Of a DNA stretch of 64,000 bases, positions 48,588-59,783 are shown piece by piece (the stretch's first letter is position 1; each line of letters starts with the position of its first letter). Under the pieces are notes generated by a model. That model saw only the letters and a list, made by a program, of their open reading frames with translations. It had not been told where the DNA came from and did no database searches. The DNA is taken from NCBI GenBank assembly GCA_003971905.1, contig RSEE01000034.1, positions 310,001 through 374,000 of the forward strand. Direction: 5' to 3'. The position numbers and the translations under genes were made by a program. The stretch comes from Moniliella sp. 'wahieum' (lineage: Eukaryota > Basidiomycota > Moniliellomycetes > Moniliellales > Moniliellaceae).

Positions 48588-49838
48588 ATGTCTCTCTCGA
48601 CCAAGACCTCCATCACCGACGTCGACCTCGCCGGCAAGCGTGTCCTGATCCGCGTCGACTTCAACGTGCCCCTCGACGGCGACAAGATCACCAACCCCCA
48701 GCGCATCGTTGCTGCTCTGCCCACCATCAAGTATGCGCTCGAGCACAAGCCCAAGGCCGTCATTCTCATGAGCCACCTCGGCCGCCCCAACGGCCAGCCC
48801 AACCCCAAGTACTCGCTCAAGCCGGTTGCTGCCGAGCTCGAGAAGCTGTTGGGCAAGCCTGTCACTTTCCTGCCCGACTCGGTTGGTCCCGAGGTGGAGA
48901 AGGCTGTCGACGCTGGCAAGGACGGCCAGGTGTTCCTGCTGGAGAACCTCCGCTTCCACATTGAGGAGGAGGGCAAGGGCGTCAACGCTGCCGGTGAGAA
49001 GGTCAAGGCGGACCCCGCCAAGGTGGCTGAGTTCCGCAAGGGTCTCACTGCTCTGGGTGACGTGTACATCAACGACGCTTTCGGTACTGCTCACCGTGCC
49101 CACTCGTCGATGGTGGGCGTCGAGCTTCCGGTGCGTGCCTCGGGCTTCCTCATGAAGAAGGAGCTCGACTACTTTGCCAAGGCCCTTGAGCACCCCGAGC
49201 GCCCTTTCCTTGCCATCCTTGGTGGTGCCAAGGTCAGCGACAAGATTCAGCTGATCAACAACATGCTCGACAAGGTTGACAAGCTCATCATTGGCGGTGG
49301 TATGGCCTTCACCTTCAAGAAGGTGGTTGAGGGCATGGCCATTGGCAACTCGCTCTTTGACGAGGAGGGTGGCAAGCAGGCCAAAGCCCTTCTCGAGAAG
49401 GCCAAGGCCAACAACGTTGAGGTTGTGCTCCCCGTTGACTTCATCACGGCCGACAAGTTTGCCAAGGACGCGGCTACCGGCACTGCCACTGACAAGGATG
49501 GCATTCCCGACGGCTGGATGGGTCTGGACGCTGGGCCCGAGTCGCGCAAGCTGTTTGCCAAGACCATCTCTGAGGCCAAGACCATCCTGTGGAACGGCCC
49601 TCCCGGTGTGTTTGAGTTTGACGCCTTTGCCAACGGCTCTAAGGCCATGCTCGAGGCTACGGTTGCTGCTGTCAAGGCGGGCGCGACGGTCATTGTCGGC
49701 GGTGGTGACACGGCCACTGTGGCTGTCAAGTTTGGCGGTGCCGACGAGCTGTCGCACGTTTCGACGGGCGGTGGTGCGTCGCTTGAGCTGCTCGAGGGCA
49801 AGACGCTGCCCGGTGTGGCTGCGCTGTCCAGCAAGTAA
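48588..49838 (+). CDS. pgk1: Phosphoglycerate kinase
   Basis: Transfers phosphate from 1,3-bisphosphoglycerate to ADP in glycolysis; cytosolic. 416 residues, intronless and without frame breaks. Substrate-binding motifs [19 protein letters not shown] and FLLENLRFH, hinge region [16 protein letters not shown], nucleotide-side motifs [37 protein letters not shown] and [14 protein letters not shown], all complete. Codon use is strongly biased to C-ending codons (AAG, AAC, CTC, GCC) compared with neighbours, as expected for very high expression. The ATG lies in CGCCATGTC context after a CT-rich leader, with a TATA box 69 bp upstream. Confidence 0.98.
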   Translation: MSLSTKTSITDVDLAGKRVLIRVDFNVPLDGDKITNPQRIVAALPTIKYALEHKPKAVILMSHLGRPNGQPNPKYSLKPVAAELEKLLGKPVTFLPDSVGPEVEKAVDAGKDGQVFLLENLRFHIEEEGKGVNAAGEKVKADPAKVAEFRKGLTALGDVYINDAFGTAHRAHSSMVGVELPVRASGFLMKKELDYFAKALEHPERPFLAILGGAKVSDKIQLINNMLDKVDKLIIGGGMAFTFKKVVEGMAIGNSLFDEEGGKQAKALLEKAKANNVEVVLPVDFITADKFAKDAATGTATDKDGIPDGWMGLDAGPESRKLFAKTISEAKTILWNGPPGVFEFDAFANGSKAMLEATVAAVKAGATVIVGGGDTATVAVKFGGADELSHVSTGGGASLELLEGKTLPGVAALSSK

Positions 49839-51042
49839 GCAGCAGCCCCTGGATCTGTACCATCAATACCACACTGCTAGCATGACGAAATATGACGAGA
49901 TGCTTTCTCTGCTCGCCCTGTAGCGAGGGCAAGGCAGCGAAATAGCCAAGTAGAAGGTGAAGCTTGAAGGCTCTCAAAACGAGGGGCATGGTTCCGCTTG
50001 GTTGCTAGAGGGATGCTACAGAGCTCTTCAGTGTAGTCACAGTGACTAATAGAAACAACTGATGGTAAGCTTGAGACTTGAGATCAGCGATCAAGCTCAA
50101 GCTTAACAAGCTGGCTTAACAGCTTTAAACGCGTAACGCGTGTCGTGCTCGCACGTGGCGGTTACCGGTTAAGCTTCAACACAATGAGCGTCACACGTTC
50201 CGGTTACCGGTTGCCCCCAGGTCGGGAAAATCTGCGAGCTACGCCCCATTACGCCCTGCAAACGCCCCCCATACGCCGCTTGCATTAGCCTCAAAGCCCA
50301 GGGCCTCGCCCCCCTGATCGACATGGATCTTCCAAAGCCTGGGCTGTTGGTTATAACCCAGAGATGGGCGTCACACCGCGCTTGATCAGCGCGGGTGCCG
50401 CAATAGAGAACCTCCTGAGTGCCTTGGCAGAAAAGGTCTAGAGTCTAGAGGCTAAGCAGATCACATGAGCTGATCATTTCGGCCGGGGCAGAGGGCAGGA
50501 GTGCCCACACGCAGGGCAATGCAACTCTGGCGCCAACCAGGGGATCTGGCCACAGCAGACACCATCTGCTCCCCCGTCGGGGGGAGTGGGGGGCGAGGAA
50601 GGGACGGTGGGGGAGGGGCGGAGGCGGCGGCCCCGCAGGCGTCCCTGCGGCGGCGAGGCGGAGGCTGCCTGCCGGCTCGGGCCGGCTGGAGAAAAGCCGA
50701 AGCGGGCCGGGACAGTGGCGTGCTGCATGCGGGGGAGCAGCCGCGGGGCCACTGTGCCCCTGGTGGGCGCGGTGGGCAATGGGCGCTGGACAGCGGCACA
50801 GGGGCAGTGTCCGGCGGCAGCCGCGGCCAACCCCAGGTTTTTGTGGGCCGTCGGGAGCAGCAGGCTGGTGCAGTGCAGTGCCGTGCCAGGCAGCCCAGCC
50901 GGCTGGCGGCCTGGCTTCGCGCGGGTGCGATGCGTGTTGCCACCGCCAGCCCATCCCCAGCCCCATCCCCAGCCCCATCCCCAGCCCCACCATCCCGCCC
51001 GCCCCCCCCCCTCCTGCTGGCCTCGGCCGCCGCGACGGTACG
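49839..51042. other. Intergenic region, pgk1 3' end to next gene
   Basis: pgk1 3' UTR, then about 350 bases dense in AAGCTT and GGTTACC words (49959-50215), then GC-rich promoter sequence of the next gene. A tandem CCCCATCCCCAG array lies at 50950-50990. A tight group of short reading frames at 50460-51040 on both strands reflects base composition, not genes. Confidence 0.5.
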
Positions 51043-54000
51043 ATGCTGCAGCCCCCGCACGACCCCCTCCTCATCCTCTCCAACACCCAGCTCCAGCGCC
51101 TCAGCGACACCGATCCCGACAGCATTGCTGACTTGTGGCAGGGTACGCTCTGTTCGCTTGCGTGGGCTGCCCAGCGCTGCCTCGCGCCGTCTGCCCATCC
51201 GCTGACCCCCTCTCCCCCCCCCCCAGTCTTCTCCAAGGTCTCCGCCGCCCTCCGCAATGGCCCCCGCCTCGAGAATCTCTCGTGGCGCATGTGGTACCGC
51301 GAGGCCCACATCCTGCCTCCCGAAATGGGCGTTGCTGACCTGCTCACGCCCAGTCCCACCCTCTTGAGCCTCAACAACTCGCCTCTCAATCGCAGCCGCG
51401 CCGGCTCCAAGGCGCCCACACCTGCCTCTTCCCTTGCTCCACCTCGCTTGCCCTCCCCGCCCTCTGCCCCTTTCGACCGCGTTTGGCTCTCACGCACGCG
51501 TCAAACAGCGCAACCGCGCACTCTGGGCTCAGACCAGCGAGGGCATTCAGTTCCCCTCGACGGAACCAGACTCTGACCCCACTCCGGCTTCGCAGCACGC
51601 AGCGCCACCTCCGGAACATGCGGCGTGCATGTCGCACCAGCAGCACGAGTTTGAGCAACAACGCAGGCGTCCCCTCAGCTTCCAGGCTGTCATTGAATCG
51701 CTCGATTTGGACCCCCAGTCCGACCCCGGACCCGGCCGGGCTGCTGTGTTCAACGAGTTGCGCAGACCTTTACCAGACTCTCTCTCCCGCCCCCGAGCAG
51801 GGAGCACTGTGTCATGGAATCCCCCCGCCCGCCGGCCCGTGCTCATCAGCAACCGCTCGGCCAGCGCTGTGATCCAGACATCTCCTACCGCTTCTCTTCC
51901 TCAGTCTACTGCGTTGCCAAGAAACACGTCTAATGCAGACGAGGATGAATGGGAGGACGATGAGGAAACCTCTTCTGTGAAGCCAACTGAACGTGCTACT
52001 TTGACCGGGGCGACTCCTGCACCCCCTTCTCTTGAGGCAAAGCAGGATGCGGATGAATGGGAGGACGAGGAGTGGGTGGAGAAGACACCTGCTTCCAATC
52101 CAGTGGCCCAGAACAAGATCACACCTGTTGTCCCTGAAGAACCTGTGCAGGCAGTGAAGTCTGAGGCGACACCGCCTCCTGTCGTCGCAAACTCCAGCCT
52201 TGAGGAGGAAGAGTGGGAAGAGGAACCTGTTCTGCCTGCCCCGAGCAACAGAAAGGGGAAAGGGAAAAAGGAGAAGAAGAGCAAGTCCAAGTCAGTAAAG
52301 GGGGAGAAGATGCGCTCTGTCCCCAGCATTACAGCCCAGCCCAAACCCACTCCAAAGCCCGCCGCCCAACCTTCTGGTGAGCATGAACCTGCTCTCTCTC
52401 TCTCCCGCCCGCTCCTGAGCCCCACCTTTCCACTGCTTCCTCCCCAGCTCCATCTGCACCGCCAGCACCGTCTGCCCTGCCTGTCCTACTCCCTTCTTCT
52501 GTCGAACCTCCCACTGTCGAGGAGGGATGGGAAGATGAAGAGCTTCCCGCACAAACCCCCGCACTTCCTCCCAAAGTCCAAGTCAAGAAGCCAGCACCCA
52601 TACCCCAGGCTCAGGAGTCGCCCGTGGCCAAGGCAACCCCGCCTAATTCTGTCCTTCCCAGTAAAGACGGGTGGTCGACAAGACGACGAGGAGGATGGCT
52701 GGGAGGAGGAGGAGGCCCCTTCCCGCACAGTGGGCAACAGGAGAGCGGGACGAGACAAGGCCAAGGCCAAGTCTGCTAAGGCATCTCTCGCGCCTGCGGA
52801 ACTTCCCAAAGCCACTAAGGGGAAGGAGGAGGCCGAGGAGGGTTGGGAAGAAGAGCCAGTTCAGTCGAAGCGGACCCACGTGATGAATAAGAAATCTCAC
52901 CTGCGCCAGGCCAAGAAACAAGCTCACCTTAAATCCAAAGCTGCTGTGGAACCGATCGCATCTGCGGATGAATGGGAAGAAGAGGCAGCCCCAGTACCTT
53001 CTGGAAAGTCCACTGTGTCGCCCAATGTGAAGGTATGCACCCCCGCGGTCCCTACCGCTTCGACAGTCCCACCTGAGCCAGAGGGGGAATGGGAAGAAGA
53101 ACCGATACCTAATCCCATCCGGACTACAAAGAAGGGTAAACGTCCTTCACCCGCTTCCCGACCCGGTCGTTCCCAACGTCCCGACCAGACACGGCATGTC
53201 CCCCCTTCAACTACAAATGAAGACGAGTGGGAGGAGGAACCGGATACTTCTGTGACGCATGCGGAGAAGAAAGCCCCCGTATCTCAGCACTCCGTCGAGC
53301 CTACGCAGCTGCACACCAAAGTGTTGCCCAAGGAACATTTGCCTGCTCAGGAGCTTTCGCCTCCGAAAGCTGCTTCTACTGCCTCGGTCGTGGCCGCGGC
53401 GCCACCCCCTACCGCGCCAGTTGCAGCCAAGACGGAGACCAAGACCACCCATGTGGAGCCCAAGGTTGACGTCAAGCCCAATCCCCCGCGAAGGGGTAGC
53501 AGTGGTCACTTGCGCAAGTCGGGACTTACCATGACACCCCATGTCGGACGCAAGTCGGCAACATCCCTAGCCAACAATGGGGGGGCAGCACACAATCCTC
53601 CTGCTCCCCTGGGCGGTGCCGGCGGGCATGTGCCTCATAACCGCAAGTCGGCCACGAACCTGGCCCGGATCAAGTCACAGTTGTCCATGATGCCGCATCA
53701 CCCACCTCAGGCGGCAAAGAAGTCCAAGTCTGCCTCCAAGCCTGTCACCTTCGCTGTTGGCGACGAGGAGTCAGAGTCAGAAGGATCTGATGAGTGGGAT
53801 GAAGAGGCGAAGCCGACCGAGTCTCTGCCGAAACCCAAGTCCAAGCCTAAATCCAAGCCCAATCCCAATCCTAAGCCCATGCCCCCAAGCCCCCAGCCTG
53901 TGCCAACCGCTGCACAAGGTGACGACGGCGGTTGGTCCGAAGAAGAAGCACCTGTGGCCAAGCCTAAGGCCAAGAAAGGGAAGGGGAAGAAGGGGAATAC

Positions 54001-55424
54001 CAAAGCCAAGGCCAAGGTGGAAGATGAGTGGGACGATGAAGGGGCCTGGGCCAGTGATGCGACGACCGAGTCCGTCAAGCGGGAGCGTCGGGTGGCCGCC
54101 TACCGTGCGGCGCGCAAGGCAAGAGAGGATGAGCTGTTCCGAAAGGTGCCCGTGGCAGCTTTGCCCCGTTCGAAATCGGTGGCAGATGTGAGCCGACTGC
54201 CATCACCACCGCCGGCCCAGGTAGGAGGACTATCGACCATCTTCCATGCCAACCATGATCCGGATCCGGCTCCCATCCCGGTACGCACGACGATACCCAA
54301 GCTATCGCACAAGTCGGCTACAGACCTGCGGTCGCTTCTTGGCTCAGGCCTGCGCATGTCCCGTCCTGCCCCGGCACCAGTGGCGCCCAAGGTGTTCTCC
54401 CCGCCCAAGAGGGAGGGAACCCTGCGGCCGAGCAAGTCTGGATTGGCGCTTCCTATGCTCAATGTAGAGGAGTCACAGCGTTCCAAACCCAATTTGGCGG
54501 ACGAATCAGCTTCTTCTCCGGCCTCTCCCCCGCCTTCCCGATTTGTGGCGTCCTCCTTACCGCGTGTGCCGCTTCTAAGGCAACTCCGCTCCTCTTCGGC
54601 GTTACCAACGTTGGCCGCCCCGGCAGGTAACATACCCGCGAGTTCGCCTAACGATCATCCCAGTCGTGCAATGGTCCTGCTGGAAAATCTAGCTACTACT
54701 CGCATGTGCCCCCCCGTCGGCCGCCAGCCGTAAGAGCGAAAAGCTTTGTCCATTCTCCTGCGCCGGCAGAACCCAAGCACTCGCCCGAGGAGCCGTCAGA
54801 GTATGTGGCGCGCTGGCAGGCTCAATTGCAACCAGCCGCCAAATATGCCAAGCGAACTAGCTTGCCCCCCGCCCCGCCCGTGATACTTCCAGTCGCTCGC
54901 CTCCGTCGTCCGACTTGTCGGCGTCAGTGCCGCGCCCGAGCGAGACCGTCCTGAGCCCAGGTGCTATGGACCATGCTGAAGGAACCGAGGCCCAGACTGG
55001 CCCATCCTCCCTCCAACGTACGGCCCGCACCCGCGCAGCTGGCATGGACCCGGCTGCGCGTCCCTCGGCTCCCGGTCTGGACCACAGCGCTACGCGGCGC
55101 ACGGAGACGACGCATCACCGGCCCCCGTCGATGCTGGGAATGGGCTCGGCGCTGCGGCCTTTGACCTCGGTCCGTCGCCCCCCCGGTCTGGGCATGACCA
55201 CTCTCTCGCAAGAGCGCCCTGCGCCCTCGGACGGCCCAAGCACCCGTCTGGCTCAGCGCCCCTCGGCACCCAACCTGTTGCTCAACCGTGCGCCTTCCGC
55301 GGCAAGCCAGTACGGTGGCCTGGCTTCGTCGGACTCGTCCGAATCGGAGGACGAAGCGCCGTTGCCGCGCCGGAGCTTGAGTCGGGCCAACTTGACCGCC
55401 GGGTACCACATGACAGGCTGGTGA
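51043..55424 (+). CDS. Giant disordered protein: AreA/GATA-like domain plus acidic-tryptophan repeats
   Basis: About 1,400 residues. Exon 1 (51043-51142) and exon 2 (from 51227) join in phase to give SIADLWQVFSKVSAALRNG and RLENLSWRMWYREAH, the fungal domain PF08550 found near the N-terminus of AreA-type regulators and other proteins. No zinc finger follows. The remainder is disordered and carries about twelve copies of a D/E-x-W-E/D-D/E-E motif (DEWEDDEE, EEWEEEPV, EGWEDEEL, DGWEEEEA, DEWEEEAA, DEWDEEAK, GGWSEEEA). Repeated basic segments and RKSATSLA / HKSATDLR / SKSVADVS phosphosite-like motifs lie later. Intron 52377-52447 (GTGAGC...CCCAG) restores the repeat frame. Other frame changes (about 51475, 52675, 54715 in a C run, 54885) look like base errors. 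The function is unknown; a multivalent scaffold is my inference. Confidence 0.72.
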
Positions 55425-56260
55425 TCCGTCAACTAGGTGAACTAGTGACCCGGCTGGGTGGCTCACATACCCCCTACTCCCCCTACCTCATACACCACCA
55501 ATCATGTACTTTATCGCTGTTATTGCATCTAGTGGTCGGTGCTAGGGCCGTAGGCAATGGGCCCGGGCAGGGCAGACGATTGAAGTGCCTCGTGGCCAAT
55601 GGCCATGAGGAAGCACAGTGATTAATGAAGAGATGACTACGAAAGGATGCATCGAGCATTGGAGCATCCTTCAAGTCGGCTGTGGCGTGTTCGTAGCAAG
55701 GCAACTGGCTTCAGTATGTACTCAGTATTACTCAGAGGAGAACAATGCGCCAGGCATCTCGTGCATCATATCTAAATCTCAGATATGCGAGCATCGTGGC
55801 GACGGGGCTTGATCGGTCCGGCCATGGTGACGGTAGTGCATAATGCACCACACGACCGGTGAAGCTGAAGCTTCACTTGAAGCTTCACGTCAGTCTCTGT
55901 CTTTGGCAACAGCATCGAGCATCTTATTAGCATCCTAATAGCATCCATGCTCGGGTCAGAGTTCGGTACGCAGACGCAGAATTCAAATATTCCGATGTCG
56001 GATCGATCAGATCGTCAGACACTCAGACTCTCAGATGGCAGAGCAGCAGCCGCCTGGGGCCTGGTCGCTGGCTCTGTCCCAGTCTGCCCCTTGGTTGCCA
56101 TGCCCACAGCAACAGTGGCTGGCCACAAAAGGGTCTCGCAAGGCTCGGTCACACCCACAACCACTCTTACCTCCGTGCGAGGCAGTGCCGCCCGCACATG
56201 GGACGAGAGGGCGGCTGGCGATGATCGATGGATAGGGGGCGTCACGCGTGACCCCAAGCG

Positions 56261-56294
56261 TCATGCATCATGCATCATGCATCATGCATCATGC
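56261..56294. repeat. (TCATGCA)n heptamer repeat
   Basis: Almost five perfect units. The unit contains the ATGCAT palindrome across each junction. Single or double copies of the related GATGCATGAT word occur at several other intergenic sites in the window. Confidence 0.85.
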
Positions 56295-59200
56295 CTCGCT
56301 CCCTCAGGCTGAGGCGCCCTGGCAAGCTACAAATAAATGAGACAACCGTGCGAGGGCCTCATGTCTCAGGTGGGGACAAGCCTCTCCCCTCCGGTCGTAC
56401 TGACGTCCTGAGGCCTGACCGCGTTCCGACGTGTCAGGCTGTTTGTATGTTGTAACGAACGGCACGAGGCCCAGGCCAGGTAGCCCCTACCGGCTACCAC
56501 AGCCAACGCATGGCAATACCGATCCATGGTCACCGGTCACCGGTCACCGCCCTCTATAAGCGCCAAGCTACCAGCGCTGTGTAGTAAAGCGACGGGTACT
56601 AGTACAAGTGTCTTTTTTCCTCGGTGCTTCCCTCGGTGCTGAGGCTCAGCACTCCCACCCCCACCTCCTACAGCCCACACTCTATGCCTGCGTACCTGAG
56701 ACCTCAGCCTGAGGCACGATGCCCGAGGGTTCCAGACTTGGGATGATCGATGATGCATGAGCTGTTGTGCGTTGCCCGCCCTCGCTTCCATTTTCAGTAG
56801 ATCTCAGATCTCACCATGTATAGGTTCACACACGCCCTAGCTCTCCACGTCCACTTCTCGTCTTCTCCGCTTCGTGCGTCCCCCTCCTTGAGTTGGAGTG
56901 TGGTATAATATGGCACCACCTGGCGTGATGGCTTGATCGGCCATGTCGCTGGCAACCGGAACTAGCTACAGAGTTCCGCGAGACTCGCGCACTCCGGATT
57001 AGTTACCGTTGCGCCTCGTTCCCCTACTTCTCAGTTCAACGTTCACGAACAACCACCGGCCTGGGCCCTCATTGGTGTAACCGATTTATCGCGCTTATTA
57101 TACCCATTGATCGCCAACGTGTAGTGCTTCGCCCTAACCCCCATTCTTTCATCAACGTGTCGCGCCAAGCCTGTGTGCAAGCAGCCCATGTTTCTCTCTC
57201 TGACCCTGAAATCCGAAATAAGGTATTCAGAGTTCGGAAAAGCCTGGTATGGAGCACGACGACAGTGTGGAAATTCTCAACGCACTGCAGTAAAACAGCA
57301 CCGCACTCCTCTATCCCCCTGGACCATCTTCTACGCGTCCGCCACCTGCGTCCAAATCCTGCTTGGCGACTAATACCGAGAGAAGGAAACCGACCACGTC
57401 AATGACGTGTGGCTGTCTTTGCAGTTTCCTCTGTGCGATGTTGGCCACGGTGACCCGAAATCGTTCGATCATCCGTTGCCGCGTATTTTGAGATCAACAG
57501 AGAGTATTGACGCTGGTGTTACTAGTTGCGTCCTGATTCTGTACGAGCAAAAAGATAACCGGTAACCTCCCTGATTGGTGTTTTATTGTTGTTGCTAGTA
57601 GTATGCAGATGTTTGGGGGCTGTGCGGGTGTTGTCGGTTTAATTGGTATCGCCCAGGTACAGAGGGGGGGTGATACACAAGGGGAATACGCCGAAATACG
57701 CGAAGGGGCAAAGTACAGTGTACGTGGATATGCAGAAAGATATGTACATACACCGCCTAACGCACCATTGTTATGTATTTGAGATCTGAGACCTAATATT
57801 TATGCACCGGTACGGGAGGGCGACGGTGTTTGCAGAGTGAACGGTGAAGCTGGCGAGTGAAGCTTGAAGAGAGGGAAGCACAGTATATATTACGGGGCCA
57901 CAATGATTAATGAACAGAGAACAGAGCTCTGGCCTACTTGCATCATGACCATGAGAGTGAGTGTAGCGACGTCCTGGTCCACTCGGCTATAGGGAGACCG
58001 CCACTGATGCTGAAGCGTTTATAGTACAGTAGTAGCGTAGGCGATCGATTGCGGGCGAGAGATATAGGCGTTGGTGGTAGGAAGCAAAACAAGGGCTACA
58101 GGAGGCGGCTACTAGTCGTTGGCTTACGCTGGTACGCGCTCATCAGCAGTCCTCGGAGCCCGCAGAGCCTTGGGGCTAATGAGGCCTGAGGCCGGAAGTG
58201 CACCGCGATCGATGAAGCCAGTCACTGTCGCAGCAAGAGGACCTGATCGATCAGAGAATTAGGAAGCACATCAAATACTGCATCCTCGGCCACCGTTGTC
58301 GCATCTCTCTTAGAGCTTAGGGCGGTTTTCTCTTGGTACATAATGTTACACGCACGTCTGTTATAAGACCACTTTCTTGATTAGTCACGCGTCACGCTTG
58401 GAAAGATGCCGAGAAAAACACTGCTATACCGGTGCCTTCTTCGTCATAGTAGTAGGCATGTATAACCGCAAAAGAGATGAGAGGCTCATCCCTCACACGT
58501 ATGCAAGAGTCCCTGTTCTCCAGAAAACTGGTGCGATCCTGTAATTGGTACACACCGCATTGAGACTACATATACTAGCTGCATATAAACCTCCACTGTC
58601 GAAATGTTTTAAGTCGAGGAAATGTGGACCCCCGAATAGGAATAGGGAGACGAAGATCATTTCTCGGCACAATGTTCACATGTTTCATTCAACAGAGGAG
58701 AGTCTATATATACACCTTGAGCTAAGGAGATGCGGCTGTGCTCACTGTACTCGTGTGTATATCACATCCAGTAACTTCGTACGGTTACACGTATCCACAC
58801 ACGCTTCCTCGGGTATGGGAACAGATGGCGTGCACCAGAGGGTCCTGGTCTCTTGGCGATTCCCCTGATTAATCACCTGTGATAATGATAAGAAACTGGA
58901 TCACATATCTCTGTGGCGCGTGATCATCGATGGCTGCGTCGGAGTTGGGCCATGCATGTTATGCACGGCCTTGTTCCTTAAAGTTCTTGAGGCTTGAAGC
59001 TTGAAGCTTGAAGCCTGAAGCATTGCATACCATGTACCAGGCCGTACCTGACATGGTTTGGCTAATTTCGCTCCCATTTCCAATTTCCTCGTCTCGAGCG
59101 TCTCGCTCCTTCCCTGTTTCTTCCACTTCTCGCACCATGTCCTCTGCTCTTGTTTCTTTCCCACGAATGATTGCTACACCCCTTGGCCTACTCCCGATTC

Positions 59201-59745
59201 TGGTCTCCCTCGCCTTAGCTTCGATTGTGACAATACCACAGATCATCAATTACCCCCAAGGTCTACTGAGAAGATCAGTAGTTCATCGTTCATCAGGCCT
59301 CGGGAGTTCAGGCTCAGCTTGGCGAGTTGAGGGGGGGCGAGACTGTGTGCCAGAAGAAGGTCGGGATAATGGTAGCGCTGAAGCGCGCGGTTGGACGAGA
59401 CGGTATAACTCTGTGGGCACAGAAACAAGTTTGCACCGCTTCGAGAGAGGTAGTCCCCCCAGTCCCCCCATTCCCTCCAGTCGTGCGTGTGGTAAAACAC
59501 GTCTCAAAAACATAAGTAAAACAAACGTAATTTGGCTCTCTTATTTGTTGCAAAGCGGAGACTGGGAGAGCTGCTGTGGGATGCCGCTGTGGCAGAGCGT
59601 ATACGGAGGACGACGACCCCTGTAACTTTTTGCACTTACACTGTGGTGTGGTTACTAGGTTACTCTGTTACATAAATTAAGTTACTGAGTATACGGAGTC
59701 TCACATTTTAGTAGTAAATATTGACTAGTAAGACGAGGAGGACCA

Positions 59746-59783
59746 CCGGGCCTACGGCCCGGTCGGCTGGGGCTTCGCCCCAG
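59746..59783. other. Tandem pair of perfect GC hairpins
   Basis: Two 17-base perfect inverted repeats, CCGGGCCTACGGCCCGG (59746-59762) and CTGGGGCTTCGCCCCAG (59767-59783), each a 7-bp stem with a 3-base loop, separated by TCGG. Such compact GC hairpins are typical of organellar palindromic clusters and of some terminators; here they stand alone in gene-poor nuclear DNA. Confidence 0.8.

Noticed and set aside
48567-49757. 396-codon frame antisense to pgk1
   Set aside because: Mirror of a strongly codon-biased gene; antisense frames of such genes lack stops by composition.
59008-59625. 205-codon open frame with a hydrophobic stretch
   Set aside because: No homology I can recognise, no codon bias, repeats (AAGCTT words) inside it; chance frame.
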